Source: JAXGXJ01 sp963816155 (GTDB taxonomy: Bacteria > Actinomycetota > Thermoleophilia > RBG-16-64-13). From it: a stretch of 64,000 nucleotides of DNA. The stretch is taken from contig CAWFJE010000011.1 of the NCBI GenBank assembly GCA_963816155.1, positions 124,001 through 188,000 of the forward strand, given 5' to 3'. Positions 13,108 to 21,195 of the stretch are shown here, in pieces. The notes below the pieces were generated by a model, which worked only from the letters and a program-made list of their open reading frames with translations, had not been told where the DNA came from and did not search any database. The position numbers and the translations under genes are program-made. Each line of letters starts with the position of its first letter. The stretch's first letter is position 1.

Positions 13108-13870
13108 CCCTGGCACCTCCACTCATGCAGCGTGAACGGGTAACGAACGCATTATCGGCAGCAAAGAACCGCAACGGAAGACCCTTGCCCTTGGTGATCC
13201 CTATGCGAGCGGCGGCCTCGACGGAGGGCGCGTAACCGTCGTCGATGACATACAGACCCGAAGATCCCCCCAGCGGGCACCCGTCCATATCCAGGCTGAG
13301 ACCGAGCGCTTGACCCACTCTACCAGGCCCGCAGGACAGGGACGCAAGAGGCGGGAGGACGAAGCCGTCGGGGCAGCAGGCGGCTGATCCGTCCGCCGGT
13401 GCACCGCGGTTGGCCCTGAGTACGGTGGTGTCGCCGATGGGCTCAAAGGAGCGCACAAGGACCGCCGAACCAACCGACTCGCGGTCGCACACGAGATTGA
13501 GCAGCACATGGATGCCATAACTCAGATACACATAGAGGGATCCGGGTGGACCGAACATGGCCTTGTTGCGCAACGTGGGCCCTCGAAACGCGTGACAAGC
13601 AGGATCATCAACAGGCAAGTAGGCTTCGACCTCGGTGATGCGACCTCCCCCGACACCTTCGCGCCACAAGATCTTTCCCAGCAGTCGGGGCGCCACCACA
13701 TCGGAATGGTGGGCGAAGAAGTCCGCGCCGAGCTCCCTGCCTGGCGGCCTGTGGCAGACAGGGCCAGAAACTCGGCCGCCGGTGCTGCGGAGGGTCGTGT
13801 CCGGACTCGACGTCAGGCGGCTATCCCCCCAGATTGGCGAGCGAAGCGCGGGCCAGGCGCAGCTGTTCAT
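13094..13870 (-). CDS. 3-methyladenine DNA glycosylase (AAG/MPG family)
   Basis: A 258-residue base-excision repair enzyme that removes alkylated purines and hypoxanthine from DNA. Family motifs are clear: RITEVEAY with the catalytic Glu (near residue 80), DPACHAFRG, RNKAMFGPPGSLYVYLSYG and the C-terminal GITKGKGLPLRF. The only standard start in frame is an ATG inside the end of argH, giving a 50-base overlap and about 45 extra N-terminal residues before the domain; AGAGGGTGG precedes it. A non-standard later start remains possible. It follows argH in the same transcript, which suggests co-transcription rather than shared function. Confidence 0.88.
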   Translation of the reverse strand: MNSCAWPALRSPIWGDSRLTSSPDTTLRSTGGRVSGPVCHRPPGRELGADFFAHHSDVVAPRLLGKILWREGVGGGRITEVEAYLPVDDPACHAFRGPTLRNKAMFGPPGSLYVYLSYGIHVLLNLVCDRESVGSAVLVRSFEPIGDTTVLRANRGAPADGSAACCPDGFVLPPLASLSCGPGRVGQALGLSLDMDGCPLGGSSGLYVIDDGYAPSVEAAARIGITKGKGLPLRFFAADNAFVTRSRCMSGGARDETG

Positions 13871-15290
13871 CCACCCTCTCCGGAGCTGTTCCTCCGGGGG
13901 AGATCTTGGCGGAGAGGACTCGATCGAGCTCCACCACAGGGTAGTAGTCGCTGTCGAACAGAGGGCTCAGCTCCTGGAGTTCTTCCAGATCGACTTCAGC
14001 CAGGGGACGGCTGTCGGTCGCCGCCAGGGCCACCAAGCGACCGGCCACCCGATGGGCTTCCCTGAAGGGCAGACCTTTCTCCACCAGATAGTCGGCGACA
14101 TCCGTTGCCTGAGCGTAGCCACCCTCAGCTGCCGCCCGCGTCCTTGCCGCGTCGAAGGTCAGGCCGGTCACCATAGCCTCCATGGCCTCCAGACAGAGGT
14201 CGAGTTCCTCGCGCGTGGCGAAGACATAGAGCTTGTCTTCCTGAAGGTCCTTGTTGTAGGCGAGAGGCAGGCCTTTGAGCAAGGCGCCGAGGCCCTGCAG
14301 ACGTGCGAGGAACCCCGCCGCCTTGGCCCTGACGAGTTCGGCTCCATCGGGGTTGCGTTTCTGAGGCATGATGCTCGATCCTGAGGTCCACGATTCAGGG
14401 AGACACGCGAAAGCGAACTCCTGCGTGCTCCACAGCACCATCTCCTCGGCCAAACGGGAGAGAGTGAGCGCGCAGTTGGTGGCGATACTCACATAGGCGA
14501 AAGCGGCATCGCGCGAGGCCACGGCGTCCATGGCATTGGGGCTCACCCGTTCGAAGCCCAGTTCCTCGGCCACCATCCGACGGTCGAGCGGATAGTTGAC
14601 CCCTGCGAGCGCACCCGCCCCCAAGGGCATCCAGGAAGACTCCTTCCAGGATGCAAAGCGTCGCCAATCGCGCTCCAGCATGAAGAAATAGGCGAGCAGG
14701 TGATGAGCCAACAGCACCGGTTGGGCCCGCTGAAGATGCGTGTAGCCGGGCATGACCAGAGATCGGCCCGCCTCTGCCTGGTCAAAGAGGGCGCGCATCA
14801 GTCCCAGCAGCCGCTCCTGGTGGGCGGGCACCGCCGCACGCAGATACAGTTGCAGGTCGAGGGCCACTTGGTCGTTGCGGCTGCGGCCGGTGTGGACCTT
14901 GCCTCCGAGTGGGCCCACGATCTCCGTCAAGCGCCTCTCCACGGCCATGTGGATGTCCTCGTCCTCGATACTCCACGCGAAGGTCCCCTCCTCCACCTCG
15001 CGGGCGACCGCCTCGAGCCCGGAAAGGAGAGCATCACCCTCAGCGCCCTCCAGGACGCCGATCGCGGTCAACATGCGCACATGGGCCATGGAACCGGCCA
15101 CATCGTACGAAGCGAGGATGTGATCGAACGGTATAGATGCGTTCAAGCGCTCAAACAGCGGAGACTGTTCGCTGGAGAAGCGTCCTCCCCAGGGTTTGCC
15201 CGTACCCGCGTCGCCGGCAGCCGGCCCGACGGACCGGCTCTTGCCCGCTTCGCCGCCCGAACCACCAGCCATGCTGGAACAGGGACTCAT
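13821..15290 (-). CDS. argH: Argininosuccinate lyase
   Basis: A 489-residue member of the fumarase/aspartase superfamily that splits argininosuccinate into arginine and fumarate, the last step of arginine synthesis. The signature GSSIMPQKRNPD (about residue 305) carries the catalytic serine loop, and HTGRSRNDQVALD and GYTHLQRAQP provide other active-site elements. The ATG follows the argG stop codon with no gap (TAGATG), so translation is probably coupled. The first 30 residues are Gly/Ser-rich and not part of the fold; a second ATG six codons in is an alternative start. Confidence 0.95.
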   Translation of the reverse strand: MSPCSSMAGGSGGEAGKSRSVGPAAGDAGTGKPWGGRFSSEQSPLFERLNASIPFDHILASYDVAGSMAHVRMLTAIGVLEGAEGDALLSGLEAVAREVEEGTFAWSIEDEDIHMAVERRLTEIVGPLGGKVHTGRSRNDQVALDLQLYLRAAVPAHQERLLGLMRALFDQAEAGRSLVMPGYTHLQRAQPVLLAHHLLAYFFMLERDWRRFASWKESSWMPLGAGALAGVNYPLDRRMVAEELGFERVSPNAMDAVASRDAAFAYVSIATNCALTLSRLAEEMVLWSTQEFAFACLPESWTSGSSIMPQKRNPDGAELVRAKAAGFLARLQGLGALLKGLPLAYNKDLQEDKLYVFATREELDLCLEAMEAMVTGLTFDAARTRAAAEGGYAQATDVADYLVEKGLPFREAHRVAGRLVALAATDSRPLAEVDLEELQELSPLFDSDYYPVVELDRVLSAKISPGGTAPERVDEQLRLARASLANLGG

Positions 15291-16493
15291 CTAGAGCAGT
15301 CCCTGCCGGCGCCGTGCCCAGACCTCTACGGGCAGCCCCCACAGTTCGATGAAACCCACCGCGGATTGATGACTGAACGTGTCGCCCGACCCGTAGGTGG
15401 CCAGAGCATCCACGTAGAGAGAGTTGGGCGAACGTCGGCCGACCACGCTGCAGGTGCCTTTGTAGTAGCGGAGGCGCACCTCTCCGCTGACGTAGAGCTG
15501 ACTCTGGTCGATGAAGGCACGCAGACAGTCTGCCAGAGGACTGAACCACAGACCGTCGTAGATCAACTCTGTCATGCGTTGCGCGATGGAGTACTTGAAG
15601 TGCTGGAGTTCGCGCGTGAAGGTGAGGTCTTCCAGTTCGCCATGGGCCTTGATGAGCGAGAGGGGGCCCGCGGCCTCGTACACCTCGCGGCTCTTGATGC
15701 CCACGCGGCGGTTCTCCACCATGTCTATGCGCCCGAACCCAGTCGCACCGGCGATCTTGTCGATCTTCTCCACCAACTCCACGGCACCCATCTGCACGCC
15801 GTCGAGTGACACAGGCAGGCCGGCTTCGAACCCGATGATAACTTCCGAGGGCTCATCCGGAGCCGCCTCGGGATCGACCGTGAAGGCGTAGGCATCGTTG
15901 GGCGCGGGTGTCCACGGATCCTCGAGCTCTCCACACTCGATGGCCCGGCCCCAGAGATTCTCATCTATGGAATAGGGATTCTTCTTGGTCAGGGGCAGCT
16001 CGATGCCACGTTCCGCGAGGTAGTCCATGATCTGGGGACGCGTCATCCCCCACTCCCGAGCCGGTCCCAACACTTTGATGGAGGGGTCGAGACAGCGGAC
16101 GGACACATCGATGCGCACCTGGTCGTTGCCTTTGGCGGTGCAACCGTGGGCTACCACTTTGGCGCCGTACTCATGGGCCGCTTCGACCATCTTCTTGGCG
16201 ATGAGGGGCCGCGAAAGGGCGGAGTGCAACGGATACTTGTTCTCGTAGAGCGCGTTGGCCTTGAGTGCCTCGAACGCGTACTCCCTGACGAACTCCTCCT
16301 TGGCATCGACCACGATGGACTCGACCGCTCCGGCCGTCAGCCCTCGGAGGCGCAGACCCTCGACGTCCTTCATGTGGCCTACGTCCACCAGCAGCGCCAC
16401 GATATCGTAGTCGTACTTGTCCTTCATGTACGGTATGAGGGCTGAGGTATCCAACCCTCCGGAGTAGGCGAGCACGCACGTCTCTTTGGCCAT
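15291..16493 (-). CDS. argG: Argininosuccinate synthase
   Basis: A 400-residue ATP-dependent ligase joining citrulline and aspartate. The N-terminal ATP pyrophosphatase motif AYSGGLDTS is at residues 8-16; the family segments AHGCTAKGNDQVR and KKNPYSIDENLWGR follow. Start: an ATG nine bases after GGGAGG, preferred over a GTG two codons earlier that overlaps the argR stop. It lies between argR and argH in the arginine operon. Length and motifs are normal for the family. Confidence 0.96.
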   Translation of the reverse strand: MAKETCVLAYSGGLDTSALIPYMKDKYDYDIVALLVDVGHMKDVEGLRLRGLTAGAVESIVVDAKEEFVREYAFEALKANALYENKYPLHSALSRPLIAKKMVEAAHEYGAKVVAHGCTAKGNDQVRIDVSVRCLDPSIKVLGPAREWGMTRPQIMDYLAERGIELPLTKKNPYSIDENLWGRAIECGELEDPWTPAPNDAYAFTVDPEAAPDEPSEVIIGFEAGLPVSLDGVQMGAVELVEKIDKIAGATGFGRIDMVENRRVGIKSREVYEAAGPLSLIKAHGELEDLTFTRELQHFKYSIAQRMTELIYDGLWFSPLADCLRAFIDQSQLYVSGEVRLRYYKGTCSVVGRRSPNSLYVDALATYGSGDTFSHQSAVGFIELWGLPVEVWARRRQGLL

Positions 16494-16498
16494 CAGCA

Positions 16499-16957
16499 CT
16501 ATCCTCCCAGTTCTTTTAGATATTCACTGACGGACTTCGCCGCCGGCGTATCCTTGGTCACAACGATTACCGTATCGTCTCCGGCCACGCAACCGAGGAT
16601 GGCTTCGTGGTCCAGTTCATCCACCACTCGGCCCAGTCCAGGGGCGGCCCCGGGATCACAGCGCAGCACGAGCAGGTTCTGCGCGGTCTCGATACCTCTG
16701 CCGAACTCCTTCAGCATACGCGAGCAGGCTGTGGGTGCATCCGGCTTCTCCTCCATCTGGGGTGCAAACACGTAGCGCGTCCTGCCGGTGACGTCCCGGG
16801 CCTTCTGTAGCCCGATATCGCGCAGGTCTCTGCTGATTGTCGCCTGCGTGACTTCGCAGCCCGCCCGAGCCAAGGCCTCCACCAACTCGCGCTGGCTGGC
16901 GATCGGCTGCTCCCTCAGCACCCGGCGGATGATCTGCTGGCGCTGGCGCTTGTTCAT
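16499..16957 (-). CDS. argR: Arginine repressor
   Basis: A 152-residue transcription factor that, with arginine, binds ARG boxes and represses arginine biosynthesis. The N-terminal winged helix (about 1-70) contains the recognition segment EVTQATISRDLRDIGL, and the C-terminal hexamerization and arginine-binding domain (about 80-150) contains GCVAGDDTVIVV. The open frame runs 52 codons upstream inside argF, but the ATG four bases after the argF stop gives the correct family N-terminus. Its position inside the operon it should control implies autoregulation through the argC promoter at 21.15 kb. Confidence 0.95.
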   Translation of the reverse strand: MNKRQRQQIIRRVLREQPIASQRELVEALARAGCEVTQATISRDLRDIGLQKARDVTGRTRYVFAPQMEEKPDAPTACSRMLKEFGRGIETAQNLLVLRCDPGAAPGLGRVVDELDHEAILGCVAGDDTVIVVTKDTPAAKSVSEYLKELGG

Positions 16958-16961
16958 GGCT

Positions 16962-17873
16962 CTAGGCTTCCCCCATGAGAAAGGCCATGAGGGCCTTCTG
17001 GGCATGCAGCCGGTTCTCCGCTTGATCGAAGACCGCCGACTGCGGCCCATCCATGACCTCGTCTGTGATCTCGTCGCCTCGATGGGCGGGCAAGCAGTGC
17101 ATGACGATGGCATCCTCGCGCGCGACGTGCAGCAGGGCTTGGTTCACCTGATAGGGGCGCAGCGCATCCATCTTGTCCTCGTTGTCACTCTGGCCCATGC
17201 TGATCCAGACGTCGGTGTAGAGGGCGGAGGCGCCCCCAACTGCGGTCACAGGGTCGCGCTCTATCCAAACGCGCGTCCCCTGCTGTTCGGCCAGTCGGGC
17301 GATCGAGGCCATCTTCCTCTCGGGAAGGTCGTACCCCTCCGGGACGGCCAAGCAGATGTCCACCCCCGCCATGGCTGCGGCCTCGGCCAGCGATGCCGCC
17401 ACGTTGTTGCCGTCGCCGAGATAGGTGATCTTGCGGCCTTCGGCGTCAAGGAACCGTTCCCTGAAGGTCAGCATGTCAGCCAGCGCCTGGCAAGGATGGT
17501 CATCATCGGTGAGGGCGTTGATGACCGGCACGGTTGCGGCCGCGGCCAGGTCCTCGACGTCCTTGTTGGCGAAGGTACGGATGACGATGGCATCCACGAA
17601 GCGCGACAGGGTGCGCGCGGTGTCCTCCAGGCTTTCAGAGGTCCGCATCTGCAGTTCCTGCTCGGTGAGGTATAGCGGCAACCCACCCAACTGATGCACT
17701 CCCACCCCGAACGACACCCGGGTCCGGGTGGACGGTTTGGCGAAGATGAGTGCCACCGTCTTGCCTGCCAGCGGAGTACCGTGGCCGTCCCTTTTCCAGG
17801 CGGCCGCGTTCGCGAGGACGCGACCGAACTCCTCCACCGTCAGGTCTTCGACCGTGATGAGACTCCTTGCCAT
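16962..17873 (-). CDS. argF: Ornithine carbamoyltransferase
   Basis: A 303-residue enzyme that forms citrulline from ornithine and carbamoyl phosphate. The carbamoyl-phosphate loop STRTR (about residue 48), DDHPCQALADMLT (about 125) and the ornithine-site motif HCLPAHRG (about 262) identify it as an anabolic OTC. The ATG has AGGAGG four bases upstream. It lies nine bases after argB; argD, often found between these genes, is absent. Confidence 0.96.
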   Translation of the reverse strand: MARSLITVEDLTVEEFGRVLANAAAWKRDGHGTPLAGKTVALIFAKPSTRTRVSFGVGVHQLGGLPLYLTEQELQMRTSESLEDTARTLSRFVDAIVIRTFANKDVEDLAAAATVPVINALTDDDHPCQALADMLTFRERFLDAEGRKITYLGDGNNVAASLAEAAAMAGVDICLAVPEGYDLPERKMASIARLAEQQGTRVWIERDPVTAVGGASALYTDVWISMGQSDNEDKMDALRPYQVNQALLHVAREDAIVMHCLPAHRGDEITDEVMDGPQSAVFDQAENRLHAQKALMAFLMGEA

Positions 17874-17882
17874 GAGACCTCC

Positions 17883-18782
17883 TTACGACTCCAAATAGGC
17901 TCTACCGGGAACGATCTTCGTGCCCAGACCGGCGTCATCGGTCATGATCTCAAGGAGAACCGAGTGGGCGATGCGGCCATCGATGATGTGAGCCGCCGCC
18001 GCGCCGCCTTCAAGACTCGTGAGCACGGCCTCCAGCTTGGGGATCATGCCCTTGGAGACCTTTCCACTCTCCACCAACTCCATCACGTCGTTGGCCGTGC
18101 ACTCGGATATGACAGAGGCGTCGTCCTCGAGATCAGCGAGGAGACCACCCACGTCGGTCAGGAAGATGACCTTGGCGGCCTTGAGCGCGGCGGCCATGGC
18201 GCCGGCTACCGTGTCGGCGTTGATGTTGTAGGTCTCGCCGTTCGGCCCCACCCCCACGGAAGCTACGACCGGCACGTAGTCTGCACCGAGTAGTGCGAGG
18301 AGGTCGGTATTGATGTGCGACACCTCTCCCACCAGCCCCAGATCGACAGGACTCCCGTCTTGGGCGCGCTTGAGCAGCGGACGGGCATGGATGAGGCGCC
18401 CGTCGTCGCCGCACAACCCCACGGCTGGAGCACCCCTGCTGTTGATGAGGCTGACGATCTCCTTGTTCACCTTGCCCACCAATACCATCTTGGCCACCTC
18501 CATGGTGGCCAGGTCGGTCACGCGCAGACCGTCGACGAACTTTACCGGCAACTCGAGCTTGCGCATCCACTTGCTGACCTCGGCGCCGCCGCCATGCACG
18601 ATGATGGGCTTGATGCCCACAAAGCGGAGCATGGCGATGTCCGTGGCGAACTCATCCTTCAGGTCGGCCGAGTTCATGGCCGCGCCGCCGTACTTGATGA
18701 CCACGGTGCTGCCGCTGAACATGCGGATGTAGGGCAGCGATTCCAGCAGCGTCTCGACTCTCTTGCGATAGACCTCACGCAT
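17883..18782 (-). CDS. argB: Acetylglutamate kinase
   Basis: A 299-residue amino-acid kinase that phosphorylates N-acetylglutamate. It has the nucleotide-binding VIKYGGAAM near residue 28, the substrate loop VHGGGAEVSKWM near 63 and the C-terminal KGMIPKLEA segment. The N-terminal helix RKRVETLLESLPYIRMF is the type found in arginine-inhibitable hexameric enzymes, so allosteric feedback by arginine is likely; this is family inference. The ATG sits four bases after GGGGG and eight bases after the argJ stop. Confidence 0.95.
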   Translation of the reverse strand: MREVYRKRVETLLESLPYIRMFSGSTVVIKYGGAAMNSADLKDEFATDIAMLRFVGIKPIIVHGGGAEVSKWMRKLELPVKFVDGLRVTDLATMEVAKMVLVGKVNKEIVSLINSRGAPAVGLCGDDGRLIHARPLLKRAQDGSPVDLGLVGEVSHINTDLLALLGADYVPVVASVGVGPNGETYNINADTVAGAMAAALKAAKVIFLTDVGGLLADLEDDASVISECTANDVMELVESGKVSKGMIPKLEAVLTSLEGGAAAAHIIDGRIAHSVLLEIMTDDAGLGTKIVPGRAYLES

Positions 18783-18790
18783 GATGCCCC

Positions 18791-20092
18791 CTACGTATGA
18801 TATTCAGCGTTGATGGTGATGTATTCATGGCCCAGATCGGCGAAGTACAGCTCAGCCTGACCCTCTCCCACGCCCAGATCGAGATCGATGTCGATCTCCC
18901 GCTCCTTCATGCCCGCGGCCAGCCTCTCCTGCTCCGCCTCCGGCATGTCGCGAAGAGAAGCACCCTCCACCACTTTCACCGAGCAGAGGTGCAGAGAGGT
19001 CTCAGGCAGCGACCGCCCCGGCAGCGCGGCACCCGCGGAGCTCAGGATCCGTCCCCAGTTGGGGTCTCCGCCGTGCATGGCCGTCTTGACCAGAGGGGAA
19101 TCCGCGATGGCCCTGCATACCCGGGCTGCAGTCGTCTCGTCGTCGGCGCCGTGCACCCGCACGCGCATGATCTTCGTGGAACCCTCACCGTCGGCCACCA
19201 TCATCAGGGCAAGGCGGTGCAGCAAACTGTGCAGAGCATTCGTGAAGAGCACGAGGCCGGGGCCATCCGGATGGATGCCGGAGGCTCCGCTGGCCAGGAG
19301 GAACACAGCGTCGTTGGTGCTCATCTCCCCGTCCACCGTGACCCTGTTGAAGGAACTCTGCACTGCGGACAGCAGCAGAGCCTGTGTCTGATCCGTGTCG
19401 AGGACGGCATCCGTGGTCACTACGCACAGCATGGTAGCCAGGGCCGGGGCGATCATACCTGCTCCCTTGGCACACGCCGCCAAACGCACCGACCCGTTCG
19501 GAAGTGTGACGTCGAGCGCACATTCCTTGGCGAACCTGTCGGTGGTCATGATGGCCTGGGCAAAGGCCGGACCACCATCCGGGTCCACGGCCGCCGCAGC
19601 GCCGGCGACCGCCTTCGCCATGACGTCGGCGTCCAGTTGTACGCCGATGATGCCCGTGGAGGCCACCGCGGTCCGTTCTTGAGGGAGGCTGAGTGTCTGC
19701 GCACAAGCGCGCTGCATGGCCCGGGCCACATGCAGCCCGTTCTCTCCAGTGCAGGCGTTGGCGTTGCCGCTGTTGATGGCCACAGCCACGATCCCTCCGG
19801 GCTGCGTCTCCGTGCGCGTGACAAGGACGGGCGCAGCCGCAAACGCGTTGGTTGTGGAGACGTGTGCCGAAGCGGCCGTCTCCACGCACTTGGGAGTCAC
19901 GGCCACCACGCCCATATCCAGGCGCCCGCTCTGCTTAAGTCCGGCGACCACGCCGCTCGCCACGAAGCCTTCGGGGAAGGTTATCCCCGGAGAGATGCCG
20001 GTCGGCTCCACCAGGCGCACACCTTCAGGCAGCGCAAAGAACTGGGTCTGGAGTGGGGCCACGACGATGGGATGCTCGCTCGCTTCACTCAC
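18791..20092 (-). CDS. argJ: Bifunctional ornithine acetyltransferase / N-acetylglutamate synthase
   Basis: A 433-residue enzyme that moves the acetyl group from acetylornithine to glutamate and so recycles it. The autocleavage site is visible in KGAGMIAPALATMLC: the precursor is cut before the nucleophilic Thr, giving alpha and beta chains. Its presence shows that the cyclic (acetyl-recycling) arginine pathway is used. The start is a GTG seven bases after AAGG, two bases after the argC stop. Whether it can also use acetyl-CoA cannot be told from sequence alone. Confidence 0.95.
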   Translation of the reverse strand: MSEASEHPIVVAPLQTQFFALPEGVRLVEPTGISPGITFPEGFVASGVVAGLKQSGRLDMGVVAVTPKCVETAASAHVSTTNAFAAAPVLVTRTETQPGGIVAVAINSGNANACTGENGLHVARAMQRACAQTLSLPQERTAVASTGIIGVQLDADVMAKAVAGAAAAVDPDGGPAFAQAIMTTDRFAKECALDVTLPNGSVRLAACAKGAGMIAPALATMLCVVTTDAVLDTDQTQALLLSAVQSSFNRVTVDGEMSTNDAVFLLASGASGIHPDGPGLVLFTNALHSLLHRLALMMVADGEGSTKIMRVRVHGADDETTAARVCRAIADSPLVKTAMHGGDPNWGRILSSAGAALPGRSLPETSLHLCSVKVVEGASLRDMPEAEQERLAAGMKEREIDIDLDLGVGEGQAELYFADLGHEYITINAEYHT

Positions 20093-20094
20093 GG

Positions 20095-21108
20095 TCAGAC
20101 CTTCCTCATGAGGCCGGCCCGTTCATCGAAGCCGAACATGCAGTTCATGTTCTGCACGGCCTGTCCAGAGGCCCCCTTGACCAGGTTGTCAATGGCGCTG
20201 AATACTTTCACGAGGCCGGCGGCCCGGTCTTCGCGCACCGTCAGCCGGCAGAAGTTGGTGTAGGCCACCTCGGAGAGGCCGGGCATGGCTTCTGTGACCT
20301 CCACGAAGGGTTCCCCGGCATAGAAGTCACGATACTTCTCCAGCCAGGCGTCGTTCCCGATGAAGCCCCCCCGCGCGCGGAAATACAGTGTGGTAAGTAT
20401 GCCCCGATCCACCGGCAACAGGTGGGGTGTGAACGAGACGGGCAGGGCTTGGCCCGCTGCCGCACTGATCTCCTGCACCATTTCTGGGGTGTGCCTGTGG
20501 CCCACCTCGCTGTAGGCGCGAAAATCCCCGTGGACCTTGCAGAAGTGCGTTTTGGGTGAGGGGGTCCTCCCCGCTCCCGATACTCCCGAACTCGAATCCA
20601 CGATGACGCCGGTGGGGTCGATGTCGGCCGCTACAGGCACGGCGGCCAGGATCATGCTTGTGGGATAGCAGCCGGGGTTGGCAATGAGCCGTGCGGAGGC
20701 GATCTGGTCACGGTACAGTTCCGGGGATCCAAATACGGCCTCGGCCACAAGGTCGGGGCGGGAATGTGTGAATCCGTACCACGTTGGATACGCCCCTGGG
20801 TCCTTGAGCCTGAAGTCGGCGCTCAGATCGATCACGCGGCAGCCGGTATCGATCAACTCGGCCACCACGGGGTGCGCTTCGGCATGCGGATAGCAGACAA
20901 AGGCCACGTCCGACCCCGCAACAGCTTCGGGAGTGTACGCGCAGTAGGTGGCATCGACGCGCAGGGCCGGAAAGACCTCGGCCACGTGTCGGCCGATGTA
21001 CGACTGGGTGGTGAGTGCCTGGAGTCGGACGTGGGGATGCTCCGACAGTATGTCGGTCAGCACAGCCCCTGTGTAGCCTGTCGCCCCCACGATGCTCGCC
21101 TTGATCAC
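20095..21108 (-). CDS. argC: N-acetyl-gamma-glutamyl-phosphate reductase
   Basis: A 337-residue NADPH-dependent dehydrogenase and first gene of the arginine operon. It has the nucleotide-binding SIVGATGYTG at the N-terminus and the catalytic-cysteine motif ANPGCYPTS near residue 145. The upstream GTG would add nine residues, but the GTG used here gives the canonical opening VIKASIVGATG and has GAAAGG seven bases upstream. It is transcribed from the promoter/operator 35-60 bases upstream. Confidence 0.95.
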   Translation of the reverse strand: MIKASIVGATGYTGAVLTDILSEHPHVRLQALTTQSYIGRHVAEVFPALRVDATYCAYTPEAVAGSDVAFVCYPHAEAHPVVAELIDTGCRVIDLSADFRLKDPGAYPTWYGFTHSRPDLVAEAVFGSPELYRDQIASARLIANPGCYPTSMILAAVPVAADIDPTGVIVDSSSGVSGAGRTPSPKTHFCKVHGDFRAYSEVGHRHTPEMVQEISAAAGQALPVSFTPHLLPVDRGILTTLYFRARGGFIGNDAWLEKYRDFYAGEPFVEVTEAMPGLSEVAYTNFCRLTVREDRAAGLVKVFSAIDNLVKGASGQAVQNMNCMFGFDERAGLMRKV

Positions 21109-21142
21109 AGCCGTACCTTTCGTCACGCGTGTCACCTGTGAC

Positions 21143-21176
21143 GCATAACTATACAGGGCTATGCAAGAGGATGCAA
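21143..21176 (-). promoter_or_regulatory. Promoter and candidate ArgR operator of the arginine operon
   Basis: TTGCAT, 17 bases, TATAGT form a good promoter. The palindrome GCATA-N12-TATGC (21143-21164) covers the -10 box, the expected place for an ArgR-binding site; the ArgR link is inference. Confidence 0.7.
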
Positions 21177-21195
21177 CCCCGCTGTGAGCGCACCG

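Noticed and set aside
18797..20263. Long 488-codon open frame on the plus strand
   Set aside because: It is the antisense shadow of argJ with His/Arg-rich, non-protein-like composition; the same holds for other long frames opposite high-GC genes such as 27214-28656 and 46847-49231.
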